From Sarcomyxa edulis (lineage: Eukaryota > Basidiomycota > Agaricomycetes > Agaricales > Mycenaceae), in contig QUOL01000029.1 of the NCBI GenBank assembly GCA_009761415.1, positions 79,543 to 143,542 on the forward strand: a stretch of DNA of 64,000 nucleotides. The letters are read 5' to 3'. The notes beneath the pieces are model-generated. The model did not search any database and had not been told where the DNA came from. It was given only the letters and a program-made list of their open reading frames with translations. A program made the position numbers and the translations under genes. Positions 1 through 12,014 of the stretch are shown piece by piece (position 1 is the first letter of the stretch; each line of letters opens with the position of its first letter).

Positions 1-875
1 CCTTCTTGGTGTCCTCGGAGAAGTATATGTGGGAGTATACGGGTATGGAATAGACGATGCGCAGTCGTTGCGCCCTGGGAGCAAGAAAAAAATGAGACGA
101 AGAGGAGAGAAGGAGCGTGAAAAGACGACATACAAAATGATGAAACACCCCACCCACTACAGCTATCACTCCGTCTCCTTGGATCTTATATAATCCAACG
201 TTCTTTAGCAGAGTGGAATTATCTGGAATCGTCTTGAGTCTCTCTGCAGGAATGGAGGGTGTCCAGCGCATCTGTCGTCCGAGACCCCAGAGAGAGCCGA
301 CATGTTCACCGAGGACGTAAGTGTTGAGAGCGAGTGAGTTAATAGCTTCGAAATCGTGAGAGGGAGTCAAAGCGGAACTGGAATTGAGAAAGAGAGCGAG
401 ATAGGCTTCTAGGGCGCGTCGACCTTTGAAGCAAAGTTTTAGCCCTAGTCAATCCGAGATCGCGTATATAACTCACCCAGGAAAACGAGACGACCGTTAT
501 GACCGTGTCTTCCAGTTGGATGACTTTTGTGTGTCAAGATTCGTTTTGCGAGGTCTGGGGGGAATTGCAGAGGTGGAAATAAGCCGTTAAGGTGTACAGA
601 GAACTGGTCGTTTGAGCTGTCCACGGATGAGGCATCCGCTTTCGAGATGCTCATTTCTTGTTTCCATGATTGTCTAGAAGCATCTTCTTCATCCCGGATG
701 GGCTCTAGTGATTCCTGGTCGTGGTCGTGCTCTATATCCATCCACTGGTCATCGTCCTTCGTCGCCAGTCTGTGTGCAAGCCGCTGGGGTATATTCGTAC
801 TAGATATTCGCGTCTGAGCCGATATTGGGATAGATTTTGGCCTTCTCGTCAGTGAATAATGAATATATCTCCGTG
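1..875 (-). CDS. Mitochondrial large-subunit ribosomal protein mL57 (MRPL15-like, RNase III fold), partial
   Basis: The product is a structural protein of the mitochondrial 54S ribosomal subunit with an RNase III-like fold. Three exons are readable on the minus strand: about 875-477, 423-134 and 74-1. The C-terminus runs off the window edge. Exon 1 carries LFPPLQFPPDLAKRILTHKS, the family hallmark. Exon 2 contains the ALNTYVLGEHV helix and exon 3 the TAHRLFHTRILPH segment. Introns 476-424 (GTGAGT..AAAG) and 133-75 (GTATGT..CCAG) keep the frame. An ATG exists at 741, but the frame stays open upstream to a CTGCAG acceptor near 876 and reads as an Arg-rich, presequence-like stretch without an ATG. 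A further 5' exon is therefore likely. The family assignment rests on the FPPLQFPPDLA..LTH motif. The true start is uncertain. Confidence 0.85.
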
Positions 876-2381
876 CTGCAGAGTATTCAGTGCTCGTTCA
901 AAATAGACCTAGATTGCCCCGTTTTTTCTGGCATACCTGTAGTTGTCCGTGGGGGTACGAGAGCCGATGCTGTTGGTATTGACCGCAATGAAGTGTTCAA
1001 ACAGCGGATAGAATGGGTCATTTTGGATAGATGCTCGTCGTCGACCACCGCGAGCAAGCTCAAGAAAAATTCGTACGGGGTGACCGTGGGAATGTCTCCT
1101 GCTCCGCCCATCTCCCCAGAAAAACCTCAGAGTCCCGACGGCTATGTACCTGCTCGACAAACGACAAGACTTCGATGGTCTCTGAGATATACACCGCATA
1201 CTCTACACTAAAGACCCTCTTTTTGGGCTAGTTCCTCATATTGGGTATCACATTTGCAGTCATTCCGAGTCGCCACAAGGACCCTCGTAACGCGTACCGG
1301 CGTGTCTAGCGGCGTGCCTAGTCTCACAATCGTGATGTTTTCTCCTCATCGAGAAAAAAATTGGATCACCTTTCAAGATTTCACGCCGAAAACCAGAATA
1401 AGACTGATGGACACTCGGTCCATACTCGCAATCTTCTATACGTCTTCGGCGCTTATTGGCGCTCACACGACCATGCAGGACTTCGGGTAACTCGAAATTC
1501 AACGTACCGCAGATCAGGCATGCAGCATTGTGAGTTCTTTTGACTTTTGAACACGTCTGAAATGTATATTGATAGATACAAATCATAGGTTCTCGCGATA
1601 AACGGGCCAAGTCTGGCGACATTTCAGCCATTATTCTGTTACTCTCCATACACCGCACCGTGCCCAGCAACAGACCTTTGCCTTAAGGTCTGACGCTTAC
1701 TGCATACCGCTCGACAGTGCCTCCCACAGTATCAGGTTCGTGGAAAATACCCTTGTTTCTCCTCTTGTCTTCAAAGTCTACTGAGCTCTTCAATGGCCTC
1801 ACAACGTAGTACCCTTGTCTTAGGATTCGAACCCTTATTTATTAATGTGTACATAGGTAGGCGTATAGGTGTGCGAGCGAGTTCCGCAAAGCGAATCTCG
1901 ACTCTCGAGAATTAAAGAATATCACACTCAGATTAAATTCAATAGCCGTGCCTCTTAAGCTTAATTCAAATACCCTTTCTCCAGTCATATTCAGCCAATA
2001 TTCAGCATATTCCTTTCAAGCATCGACTGTTCAGGCCTTCCCATCTGTGTAGCTGATTGTCTGCGACGGAGAGGTGGAATCCAGACGCGTACGCTGCGGA
2101 CCTTTCTCGAAAGGACGGTCCGATCGCGCCCTTCGCCTGTTATTCCGCCCAGATCTCAGACATTTATTCCGTCGATACTCGAGCCTCTCTCGATTGCCCA
2201 TCGGACACATGCATCTATCCATCCGGCGATTCCATGGGTGAAAAATTTCCTCTTCCGTTTGCCTTTCCATGTTCGCGTGGCTGTTATGATTATCACATTT
2301 AATCAGAACTTCTTTCCACGTCCCCCACCCAATTGCGCGATTCTGGGGGACAAGCTCAACGCACTTTCATAGCCAGCGATC
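876..2381. other. Unresolved 1.5-kb interval
   Basis: I cannot support a recognisable gene here. The missing 5' exon of the mL57 gene may lie at the left end. On the plus strand a frame from about 1361 joins, through a possible GTGAGT..CATAG intron at about 1530-1588, to a second exon ending in a TAA near 1685. The product resembles nothing I know. The remainder, about 1690-2381, shows no convincing coding structure. Confidence 0.3.
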
Positions 2382-2534
2382 ATGGTACCATTACCAAACA
2401 ACCAAGTCGCCGGTCAAATTCGGATTCGAAATGAGGTGCGATCCTGTTATTTGCTCGCTTAGATAACCCTAACATGCATTTCGAAGGGCGACGTTCTTTT
2501 CGAAGTCAAACAACAGCGCTCGAATGGTACTTAA
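2382..2534 (+). CDS. Candidate 33-aa spliced microprotein
   Basis: An ATG at 2382 opens an 18-codon exon (2382-2435). A 51-nt intron follows (2436-2486, GTGCGA..CGAAG) with a good CTAAC branch site. A 15-codon second exon (2487-2534) ends in TAA. The product starts MVPLPNNQVAGQ and ends KQQRSNGT. It lies 166 nt upstream of the FHA gene on the same strand, so it could instead be a 5' exon set or an upstream ORF of that gene. No homologue is recognised. The evidence is only the consistent splice signals and reading frame. Confidence 0.25.
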
Positions 2535-2700
2535 ATTTAGTGCGGTCCAATCTCTTCCTTTAACCACCAAGTCTTCCCTGGCATAAGTTTTCCCCCCTTC
2601 CAGCAATTCTCCCCCACTCTCTCGCGACATTTTAAGCTGTGACACTTGAATACATCCTCTTCTATCATACCCCACATCATACCTTTATATCACTATAGCC

Positions 2701-3293
2701 ATGATTAGCCTCACCGCAGAGCCTGGAAGTTTCCCCTTCCAAGAAAAGCACATCGTCCTCACGGGCGCCACAAAAATCACACTTGGGCTTGAGGACCTCG
2801 CGTCCTCCGCGATACCACGAGATCGCGTTGGCGAGTCATCCAATGGATGGTTTGGTGCTAAGCACTCTGCGGACACCGAGGTAGTACCGCTGCCTCTCAG
2901 CGAACTCCACGCAGAGATCTGGCTACAAGGAAACCAAGTGAGTCTGCTCACCACACCCTGCCACCTCCAAGATGCCCCATGCACACTCGTTTCCACTCCT
3001 CGTCTCATCACTGACATTCTCGCCGTGCCTGAAACCCCAGGTATTCATTCGCGATCTCGACTCTGCATTCGGGACGTTCGTAAACGATGTTCGCATCCAA
3101 CAGTCCACCAGTCTTCTAGATGGCGATATCATTGTGCGTCGTCTATATTTTGACTGATGCAACCTTAACACTAATGTGTTCTCACCAGAGCCTAGGCAGA
3201 CATGTCCCTCGAAACAGTGCTACCCCGAGCTACATCACCGACGACCATCTAAAACCCATCATCGCCAAGATCCACTTCGCCTTGTCGTCGTGA
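2701..3293 (+). CDS. Small FHA-domain protein, phosphopeptide-binding residues degenerate
   Basis: FHA domains normally bind phosphothreonine. Three exons (2701-2937, 3041-3133, 3189-3293) give 144 aa, almost all of it one FHA-like domain. Exon 1 contains HIVLTGATKITLG and the SELHAEIW strand, exon 2 VFIRDLDSAFGTFVND, and exon 3 SLGRHVPRNSATPSYITDD. Introns are GTGAGT..CCAG and GTGCGT..CCAG and preserve frame exactly. The FHA positions usually occupied by GR, SxxH with an Arg, and NG read GL, SELH and FG. The conserved Arg and Asn that contact phosphothreonine are therefore missing. The protein is also shorter than typical fungal FHA proteins. It may be a partial duplicate or a domain kept for its fold only. 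Confidence 0.7.
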
Positions 3294-5188
3294 ACGCACC
3301 CTCATTCTTCGTATTGAGGAACGTGAACCCTCACCTGATATCCATCGACTGATTTACGACGCTACGACCTTCTCGTGCTTTTCTTTTTCTTTTTGGATTC
3401 TGGTGTTATGTTAGTACTATCCCTTCATGATCATGGTTCATGCCATTCAACTCCTCCGAGTCGTATATCCTTTCTTTTTCACACACAGCCCACTTGTATA
3501 CGGATACATATGCCATACAATCTATGTACATCATGCCCATCATACTGTATCTTTCACATCAGTCACTCATCGAGATAATCCCTTCCAAGTTTTAATTTGG
3601 CCAAATGCATACGTTCGTCGCACAAAAATAGCCCAACACAGCGAGGGCCAGAGCAGATTAAAATCTGTATTAGCGAACGAAGAGAACCAACCCACTCTTC
3701 TGTTCATCCGACTTCTGCGTGTACATACTCCGAGCGTCAAGGGCTCAATTTCAATTCCTTTAAAATCGGATTTACTTACGCCTTTGTTTTTTCACGAACT
3801 ACCGACGCCGTGGATCTGCAAAAGGCGCTCGCAGAGTAATCAAGCTTGGGGGTAATTATTATGTATCCCGTGTCCAGTAAAATTGAATGATAGTCCCAAA
3901 AGTTCCAAAAATGATAAGAACCGACTTGAGCTAGTCATCGATACAAACCGGGTCCTACAAATGGGCCGCCAAATTCAGCAAGACCTATGGAAAGGAAGGG
4001 AAAAGACGGAACATATTTCCTTGGAACGGTCAGATTCGTGCCTCGCAGTGCTGGAAGCCCAAGACAAAGCACAAGACCAGGAGAGAGAAACGGACAAGCT
4101 CCAGTAGTCCGGTCGCTTGTGAGCGACTCGGCGGCTAGGGTCCTAAGTGGTAAACTAGCTCCTGCGCCTATGATACAGAACTGGAGGGCGGTATGTACAC
4201 AAATAGCCTTCAAGAGTGGTGGCGGAGGACGGGGAACCGCTGAATGTAGCGGGAATTACAGTCTTTCCCTCCAGTAATATAGTCAAAATTCTGGGGATAG
4301 GAGAACAGGTCCAAAGAGCCGTGATTATGGTTCATCTGGTGTGACGGACCGGGCATAAAGATGATGGATTCCCTAAGCGAGATTGATACGTAGTGTGAAC
4401 AAGATGGACCTCTCCGCGAGGATGTACAGGCCCAGAACTCCATTGAGAAATTCCAAGGACCTGAACATGTTATGCCGTCACACGTATCTGCGTATTGGCC
4501 GATCGGGTCCGTACTGGCAAGCAGCGAATGTGAGCCTTAAGGAATCACATCAACACGGTCAATTGGATGATCATATCAGCCATGGACATATGTGCGCACC
4601 CTAATCATTTTTTAAGGAAAACACCGTTGGAAAGGAAAATCGATCATCGTAAGCCCCGTCCGAGGAGGGTTCTATAGGATGCGAGTTGACATTCAGGTCG
4701 CATTACAACATCCATCCAGTACATGATACAAGAACGTGAAGCAAGGACGAAGACCCACGTTATGAGGGGAATGTGAAGGAGATTGACGGGTCCGGTTATC
4801 CCCATCAGAGTCCCATTGTGGCGTTGAGGAGATTATAACTCCGGAATACGGACTTTCCACGTCGATGTCGACAACAGGCGAACAGGCTCTCTGGAAAAAT
4901 ATTCGAAATATCCGCAGCGCCAACGCCGACCTAGCGCTTGTACACTGGCTTCGAATTGCTGACACGCATCTGAATTTCATTCGGTGTACGAGAGGCCTGT
5001 ACGAAGTGCGGAGACGTAAGCCAGCTTGACGACGTTGGATATACCATGAAGTTTATAGGGAGGAACCAGAAACAGTTCGAAAAGGTTCCGAGGTATGTGT
5101 TATACAACTTGAAACATAGTAAGACAGGTTCACGCTAGATCCAAACGAAACAATGACACGAAGAAGCACTTATCGTGTTGACGGAGAT
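3294..5188. other. Intergenic, no supported gene
   Basis: I find only short unrelated open frames on both strands, with no recognisable motif or chain of splice sites. A pyrimidine-rich stretch near 3380-3480 probably includes the 3' UTR of the FHA gene. Confidence 0.4.
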
Positions 5189-7486
5189 TTATCGTCCATA
5201 ATTTCCATCTAACACGACTCGCGCCCTCGTCTCACCCGCCTCCAACCTGATCCAGGTCTCGATTCCTTGAGCTGGGTTTGGGGAAGAAAAGACGATGTTG
5301 CGAACCCCATGACCCCAGGTAGGCTCGCTGTATCCTCCATAGCTAAACAATTCAGCTGTCCGTCAGTAGGTGACGACATAGGTCGGAGCGAACCGAAGCA
5401 CACCCTGAATGTTTATCGAAGCAAAATATAACGTCCTTGGTAGGTTCACGCGCACACCATTCGTTTCCATGATCTAAGACGCGTAAACTCAATAAAAACC
5501 GCGAATAGTAGATGCCAGAGGAAGGTTTACCATGTCCCGAGATGACAGCATGCAGATTCTTGACGTACGTATTCAGAGCATTCCAGAATGGGTTATCATT
5601 TCCTACTGACTGGGACGACGTAGTCGCCTGGGTAGATCCTGACCCCAAGAGGTCGTCTACGGATTTTCAGGGAAGTCGTTCTTTGTAGTTTTATTAAATG
5701 TAACACGTACCGTCAAGACCCGGGTCGGTGGTATTATCGAGCGTCATTTGAACGGATTGTATCTCATGTCTACGAAAATAGGTCTGTGTGAGGTTCGATG
5801 ACGTTCCAAAACTTAGTATTGCTTACGGAGGGATGTGGACAAAAGCTAGGGCGGCCCTGCCACCGGTCTTGCTATCAGCGGGTCCCCAAGCAGCGTCCAT
5901 TGTATCTGTCTCAGATTTGATCCAACCTGCTACTGATTGGTCGACCCAGTCAGGGACTGCCGTTGAGTTCGATCCAGGAGTAAATCCGCCTGAAAGGTCA
6001 GAATCTGGATCAGAGGACGGAGTGGCAATGAAAGGAGGAATATACTACTTACTACGAGAATCGAAGAACCACAGGATGAGGATTGGAGACTTGTCTAAAG
6101 TTGTATCAATGAAATGTTTCTGAAGTGTAAGGAGACTCGGTGTACCGGATGTATGATTGTACACCTAATAGTGCGATACAAAGTCTAGTGTCGTGGGCAG
6201 AATTATTTTGGTCCTCTTCTGCCGGCAGAATGGCAGAATGGCAATTGCCAGGGGTGGCAAAATTTGGCAAAATGAAATAAGGCTATTTTCTGACTACAAA
6301 ACCCGTCTAGATAAGGAGCATTCACCAGGCAATCCGTGAAATAAACCTTTCCAAAAATGGTTAATCTTACTATATTTAGTATTTCTGTCACTCATCCGTG
6401 ACAAATGTGACATTCTGACGAGCCAAATTTAGCTGATTGCTGGCAATTTGCTGCTAATTCTCATCTATCGTTTACCTCTCTGAACAAGATTTGTTGGATC
6501 CCTAAGACGTTGCCACTTTGGCCTGGAGATCCTCTCAACATAGGGCTATCCCCTCACAGCCACTGAAATTCTGCCAAATTCTGCCCCAGACATTCTGCCA
6601 TCTGCCGGCAATTGCCATTTTGCCACGGCGAATTGGCGAACTGGCAGAATTTTGCCAACAACACTAACAAAGTCATTGCTCTAAGAAGACATGCCAGAGG
6701 AGTCATGACACTTACTGGAACCCAATAGGTCCCGGGCCCTTCCTCTCCGCCAATCCCAGGAGGGGCTTTGCGCGTACGTGTAAGAGGAGCCACCTTTAAC
6801 TCTCGGTCGATCTCTTCCAGATGAGTGATGTTGGCTTGATTATCGTGATTCTGTTCAGGGTATTGAAGCGGTCCAGATATAAGCTGCAGTCCAGAGCACG
6901 TACACCGTGTGTAGACGAGAATGGGACTTTGATTTCGTTGAGCGGCTTCACAATCTCGTCGATAAGCAAAGTAGCGTTCTCGCGGAAAGTGTCTGTAGAA
7001 ATAAGGTTCAGTCTCATGACAGAACAACACCCAATGCGCGCTTACTTTCTCCGGTGATAAGATCGCCATTGAGGACACTGAGCTGGCCTCAAAGACAGGT
7101 CTCGGGTTATGGAGTTTCACGGAGCTCACACATAATCTGGCTTCTCATCCGCCAATACCCGTCTCATCAACGCAGTGCTATTCACGTCCTGCTGAGGGCC
7201 CCAAGCATCCCAGGGATTTTCGCCGAAATGCAGATCAGAGAATACAGTGATTTTGAAGGTGCCATTGGATTTAAAAGCGAGCCTCTCGAGATGAGGATAT
7301 GGATCCAATGTTCCGGGTATGATGAGTTCTTTGATTCGACAGCACCCAGATATCTGTGAGTGTGGTGAGCAAATGGCTGACAATAATGCAAGACATACGA
7401 GGAGATGGAGCTGCTCGAACCAAGGCACACAATCGAAAAACAGGCACTACAACAGCAAAAAGTGCGACATATTGAAACCTGAACAT
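5189..7486 (-). CDS. Secreted calcineurin-like metallophosphoesterase (Dcr2/SIA1-like)
   Basis: This is a binuclear metallophosphoesterase of the Dcr2/purple-acid-phosphatase-like fungal group, predicted to hydrolyse phosphoesters outside the cell or in the secretory pathway. Eleven exons give 393 aa: 7486-7399, 7328-7130, 7077-7046, 6992-6904, 6850-6716, 6119-6053, 5989-5827, 5769-5711, 5656-5531, 5473-5404 and 5342-5189. All metal-binding blocks are present: SDLHFGE (about 60-66), NGDLITGE (99-106), GNHDN (136-140), HIPPH (255-259) and GHDHGNEW (about 317-324). The first 25 residues form a hydrophobic signal peptide (MFRFQYVALFAVVVP...) ending at an Ala-rich site, which decided the start. 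The intron between exons 5 and 6 is about 600 nt, far longer than the rest, because a MITE sits in it. All junctions keep frame and the catalytic set is intact, so the gene looks functional. Confidence 0.9.
6186..6666. mobile_element. hAT-type MITE with 8-bp target duplication
   Basis: This 481-bp element lies inside the long intron of the metallophosphoesterase gene. The left end reads TAGTGTCGTGGGCAGAATT and the right end, reverse-complemented, TAGTGTTGTTGGCAAAATT. These are imperfect terminal inverted repeats of the hAT style. Both ends continue into subterminal runs built of GGCAGAATGGCAATTGCC-like words. Perfect 8-bp direct repeats ACAAAGTC flank it at 6178-6185 and 6667-6674, the size expected for hAT transposases. 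No transposase frame is present, so it is non-autonomous. Confidence 0.88.
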
Positions 7487-7950
7487 CGCGGTCGTAGTAG
7501 TGACTAGGAGAGCTGAAGCTGAAAAGCGCCGAATGCGCACGTTGGTCATATGGACCCGGAGCCTTCGGATTCTACGAAGTTACGCTAGATCAAATCGGTC
7601 AGAAGAATACATATATAGCATCTGTATATGATTCGGAAAACATAGAGACCCTCAAGATGTAGATTGTGGATGGAGCTGCAGCTGTGTCTGTCGTGGTGAA
7701 GACAAGGTGAACTTGGAGACCAACTTGAAAAGGTTTTCGACACAGCCACAATAAAGATTAGATTAGATTCAATCCTCTCAGTACCAAATGGCAAAATCAG
7801 CATCTTCTCAAGGATTCATGAAGATAACTCTACCATGTTGATGTACAGACCAATTACTGGTGGCAGAAGACATCCCGACGTCCAAGACTAGATTTTCGTG
7901 GGCTTCGCGCTATATGATACAAGTACAGGTCGACGTAGAAAAACAAGCTG
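7487..7950. other. Intergenic
   Basis: This is the upstream region of the metallophosphoesterase gene and the downstream region of the first SET-domain gene. No coding signal is seen. Confidence 0.5.
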
Positions 7951-9126
7951 TCAAGACTTCGATGGTCGTTCCCTTAAACACTTGGGACACTCGCATACAA
8001 ATCCATACGGCATCAACGCTTCTTGCCTTTCTGCATACGGGAGCTTGTTGGTATATGCCACTGTAAGCGCCTCTCCTTTGCGAATATCTCTGAAGGCCCA
8101 AGCGCACATCGCAAGTGACATAGGCTCGAAGTTCAGCCTCATGTTAGGTTCACAACTTCAAGGAAGGTCAGAAAAGGTTGCACGAGTGGTGGGAAAGACA
8201 ATTCACCTATGGTTGGCACGCGACAATGTTCTGGTTACGACTGTATAACGGCCAAACAGGCCTCCTTTGAGTCTTTCTTCAGGAAGTTTGTAGCAATCAA
8301 TGCCAAACCCATTCGTTCTGTCACAACATCACTAAATAATACTATAGCTTTCATGGCGCGAAGAACTCACGGAATGATACCCACAAGAGGTGGGCCGTCA
8401 TCGTCAAGAAAGGTATTCGCTAGAGCCATGAACGCCGTCTGATCTTCAGGCAACATACGTTCAAAGGCCCCGCGCACTTCTCGTTCCCACTCTGTCAGCA
8501 GTTGTCGCTTCAACTGCTCGAAAGTCGTCGTCGCGGGGTCGAACCCTTTCCCACTTTTGAGTCCCAGCATAGACGACGTGAGTACAAGAGGCCTTTCGGC
8601 AATGATAAGCTCCCCAGATCTGAGTTCCCGTGTGGCATAGAGTCCGAGACCCATGCCTGGAGCAGCTCGTATCTCGTAAGGGAGGGGCAGTATGGGACGC
8701 GGTAATCTCGCAGGGAATCCGGGATGTGTGACGATCAAGTCTTTGACTAGAGCTAGTGTAGGGCCATCGTGAGTTGACTTGGACTCGACGATAAAAAGGG
8801 CTGTACTTACGTGAGATCGCACACTCAGTCCAACCATCTGGATAGTCTACATAATTTCGATTCAAGGGAACAGGTGGGATAGTCTCGTAGATAATCTTGT
8901 ACGGTCTTGTTCGGAAAGCCTAGGAGCGAGATGAACGAACACCAGGATTTTGCACTACGCCAAATACCGGTTCCGATAGGCCATCCGCGTCGAATTTTGC
9001 TGTAGGGTCATTCAGAGGGGATGTTCGTCGATCGCGTTGATCGACAGACTACTTACGTTTGGCAGCAGGAGTGAGTGATAGGAGGGCCGACTGGGCCTTA
9101 TTGGAGTTGAGAAACCCGCGTTTCAT
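7951..9126 (-). CDS. SET-domain protein, paralogue 1
   Basis: Probable protein-lysine methyltransferase of the SMYD-like fungal type without a visible MYND finger. Six exons (9126-9057, 8999-8968, 8919-8811, 8752-8371, 8317-8207, 8155-7951) give 302 aa. The SET landmarks are GMGLGLYATRELRSGE (about residue 103 on), TNGFGIDCY, the AdoMet-pocket motif NHSCEPN (233-239), the RKGEALTVAY block and a post-SET Cys cluster, CECPKC. The start MKRGFLNSNKAQ is shared with the other two paralogues and fixes the ATG. Compared with them it lacks the segment corresponding to GYKLNKLAIVEADP. A 48-nt intron ending CTCCTAG restores the frame around that deletion. Paralogues lie at 12.5-13.8 and 17.5-18.9 kb. 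The substrate is unknown. Confidence 0.82.
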
Positions 9127-10370
9127 GGCTTCAAACTGTATATGGAGGAAAGAAAGGAACTCGAACCGTGTAGGTTCGCTTCTTTCTACCTTCTTAGATA
9201 GACCTGCTACCCAAACAGGAAGTCCAGAGGACTACCCTCTAAATTGTGCGGATTGTAGAATCCATCCAGTAGGATCAAGTCGGGATAACGATCGCAAGAA
9301 CACTGAGCAGCTTCTTTCGGTAGCGATGCAGATCAAAGAGCAAGATAGTAGAACCACTGGCAGAAAGACTCGAGCGCGCCCATGCCAGTGAGCAAACGTC
9401 TAAGAGTCTGTTTTCAAGCGCCGTCCGAACCCTCAGACTTCTAGTCGGACTGGCAACTTCGAATTCGACGCTTTCTCTCCATTGTTTCCAATTCTCAGCG
9501 TGAAGCAAACGTATACTTACCCTCCTACAAGTCCTTCGCGCCGATCAGCCATCTCAGCGCCCTATTTCGTAGCCATTCGCGGTCCCCGAGTCAGGACAAA
9601 AGTACGTTCCACAAGTTTCCCTCGATTCGCTCCTGTCATTCTTCTAAAGTCAGGCACGTAGGACCGCGAAGACATCGCGCTTTGATTACCTCTGAATAAG
9701 GCTCATCTACAGCCTGCAGGTATTGACCTCCTCTCTAGCTAGTGAGTTCTCGAGCTTTCCAATTGCTCGTCAGTAATCTCGAGATGAATTGTCTTTCTTC
9801 AAGTTTGTGTCAGACTTTGTGTCAGACTTCTCGGATGAAAGCCTTCTCAAGAACTATCATAGATGCATAAGATGTGCTCATGTGCCCCAATGACTTGATA
9901 AAAGACGCTTCGTCAGTCTTGTCTACTTCTCCTGTATTGACTACGCTTGTCTGACTGTTTTTCAGGCTCATTATCGCTCGAAAACTTCTCCGAGTGTGAA
10001 TCTGACAAGCGGCGTTATCTATCATTGCTTGTCATAATATCCAGGCGATACATAGGACCTCGCATTCAAGTCGCATCGCTACTGGCAGATCGCTCTAGGG
10101 TTGACGAGACGAAACCATCAACCGCCAATTTGAATCGAATACTCCATGCAACCATTGTGAGCCGCTAATCTATGCAATCCTGAAGGGCTCATCCTTGTAC
10201 TAAAGTCCTCCGATATCGCTACAGTATTTGTGAGGCTCATCTTGCTTATGGAGGTCTCGAACAATGCTCGGATGCGCGAAACAATTTATGATGCAAAGCA
10301 AAAAAGATACAACAATGCTAATTCTCGAAGGTACGCCTGTACTGGCTCCGATACTTCTCTTCTCGGTTCT
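9127..10370. other. Intergenic, no supported gene
   Basis: Only short incoherent frames were found on either strand. It contains the upstream region of SET paralogue 1. Confidence 0.4.
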
Positions 10371-10716
10371 CTATATCCTCGTGCTTCCTCTTTTGTGTCT
10401 TCCTGGGAGACTCATCGCTGTCTGCTTGGGTGTTTCCAATTTGTCGTGATGACGAGCTTGGATGTGATTGTCCACTGCCACAGGAAACCATCAGCGTTGT
10501 CCGATCATGAACAGTGGAATGGGGTGGTGACTTACGCGCTGTCCAAGCCCCGGTGTCACCCCCTTCGATGCCATTTCCCGTCTTCTTAGGTCGTGATTCT
10601 AAGGGCAATCTCAGAAGTGCTCGGTCTCTTTGGGTCTTGGCAGTATCTCGTGTCATTTGCTTTTTGCGAGCGGCCTCCGCCTTAGCGTCGGTCTGCTGTT
10701 GTTGTGGGGTTGCCAT
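10371..10716 (-). CDS. Small basic hypothetical protein
   Basis: An ATG at 10716 starts MATPQQQQTDAKAEAARKKQ, and an R/K/Q-rich 60-codon exon runs to 10536. A 61-nt GTAAGT..GGCAG intron leads to a second exon (10474-10371) ending in TAG, for 94 aa. If the intron is retained the frame also stays open to about 10318, giving 132 aa with a charged tail. The splice signals are strong enough to favour the shorter form. The N-terminal half looks like a charged helix. I do not recognise the family. Confidence 0.5.
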
Positions 10717-12014
10717 TGTCGAGAGAAATAATTTGCTGAATGAGACTGTGTGGTCGGAGAGTAATAGCTGTGGAAGCTACGAGAGAGAGAGATGTGTGGA
10801 GGGAAGAAAGAGAAACAAAGGTGGCTTTTATGTTGGTTTCGGGGTGTCAACACGGCACAACATGATGTCGGCATGTGTCCTGCTTGAGCCACCATCGACG
10901 CTTTGATAGTGGATTTTGCTTGGGCTCAGGGACCTGATTTGGTCCACCCCGAAGCTCTGGCCGCTTTGCATGCTGATCCCACCGTGTTTATCTTCCAGTC
11001 AGGTCTCACTAGACCAGGTCCTCCTTGTACATTATAGAGTGCGTATTATCACCTCACCTTACGCGTCAAACGACCTCACTGTGCCCAAGGTGTACTGTGG
11101 CAGACGCGTGGCGGGCTTGGGCCGCCTCGCGCCGACCGATCATTCATACTAGGAATTCCCAAATTTGGGCAGTGCACCTTCGAGCACTCGCTATTTCACG
11201 AAAATCACTACATACTGCGGTGATTGCAACCATCATTTCTCTTGGAGATCGAAACCTCCTTTGTCTGGTTTGGACTTCCTCGCTTCCCAGACAGCACGCA
11301 CTCTGGCGCGTGAGCGAGTGAAGGTCAACAAAGATTGTCTATACAAGCATGCGACCTGCAGTCGTTCCTGCGTTCGCCGCTACGCCTCTATTCTGGTACA
11401 TCGAACATCTTCCTCACAAGAAGCGCACGCGTCCGAGCATCCTCGATGGACCAGTGGAACGCAAATGAACTGGTTCGTGTTTATATGCTGCCACTCACTG
11501 ATTGTCTTGGGTTTTCTAGGGAATTAGACCCATAAACGCGTCACCTCACATTTTATCCTTCAGTACAACCAGCGGAAGCTCAATATGTACAAAAGTAATG
11601 CCCTTGCTGATCCTGTAGATTCCCCGAACAGGAATATGGATCGTCGGACTTGAGACTTGTGGGGAATACGAGAGAAGCTGATAATGAATTTCATCAGCCA
11701 TCGATAAGTATTGATAAAGAATCAGATCATCTATTGCTTCTACATTTTATCCCATCCGTCACCATATCTCTTCGTGTCTACTGGAAACGCTCGAAATGCC
11801 TCGAACTCGGAGAAAATCCCAGCAAGGCGGCACACGAACCTCAAATTATGTCCGTGTACGGGAGATAGAGTCAACGAAGCAGTGTTATCTAGCTCTGAGA
11901 TCATAGAAGGAGAGTGGTGACCTCGTAGGGGTTGATGACGATACGACGAATGAAAGTGAGCTCGAGACCATATCGCCCTCGAGCCGCTAACGACAATGTG
12001 ATCCAGTCTCTGAA
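10717..12014. other. Mostly unannotated interval with one small ORF
   Basis: Nothing here is recognisable apart from the small frame at 11349-11468. A plus-strand stretch around 10910-11040 reads as a coherent short peptide (VDFAWAQGPDLVHPEAL...) but is not anchored by a start or splice chain. Confidence 0.3.
11349..11468 (+). CDS. Candidate 39-aa small protein
   Basis: ATG to TGA without introns. It begins MRPAVVPAFAATPLFWYIEH and ends in a basic stretch followed by PSILDGPVERK. One hydrophobic segment at residues 4-17 followed by a basic tail resembles very small single-span mitochondrial inner-membrane proteins, but I cannot name a family. It is too short to support by length alone. Confidence 0.3.
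   Translation: MRPAVVPAFAATPLFWYIEHLPHKKRTRPSILDGPVERK

Noticed and set aside
1820..1850. GGATTCGAACCC, which looks like a tRNA T-arm (minus strand GGGTTCGAATCC)
   Set aside because: No 5-bp T stem with a 7-nt loop, no acceptor stem and no anticodon arm can be built around it.
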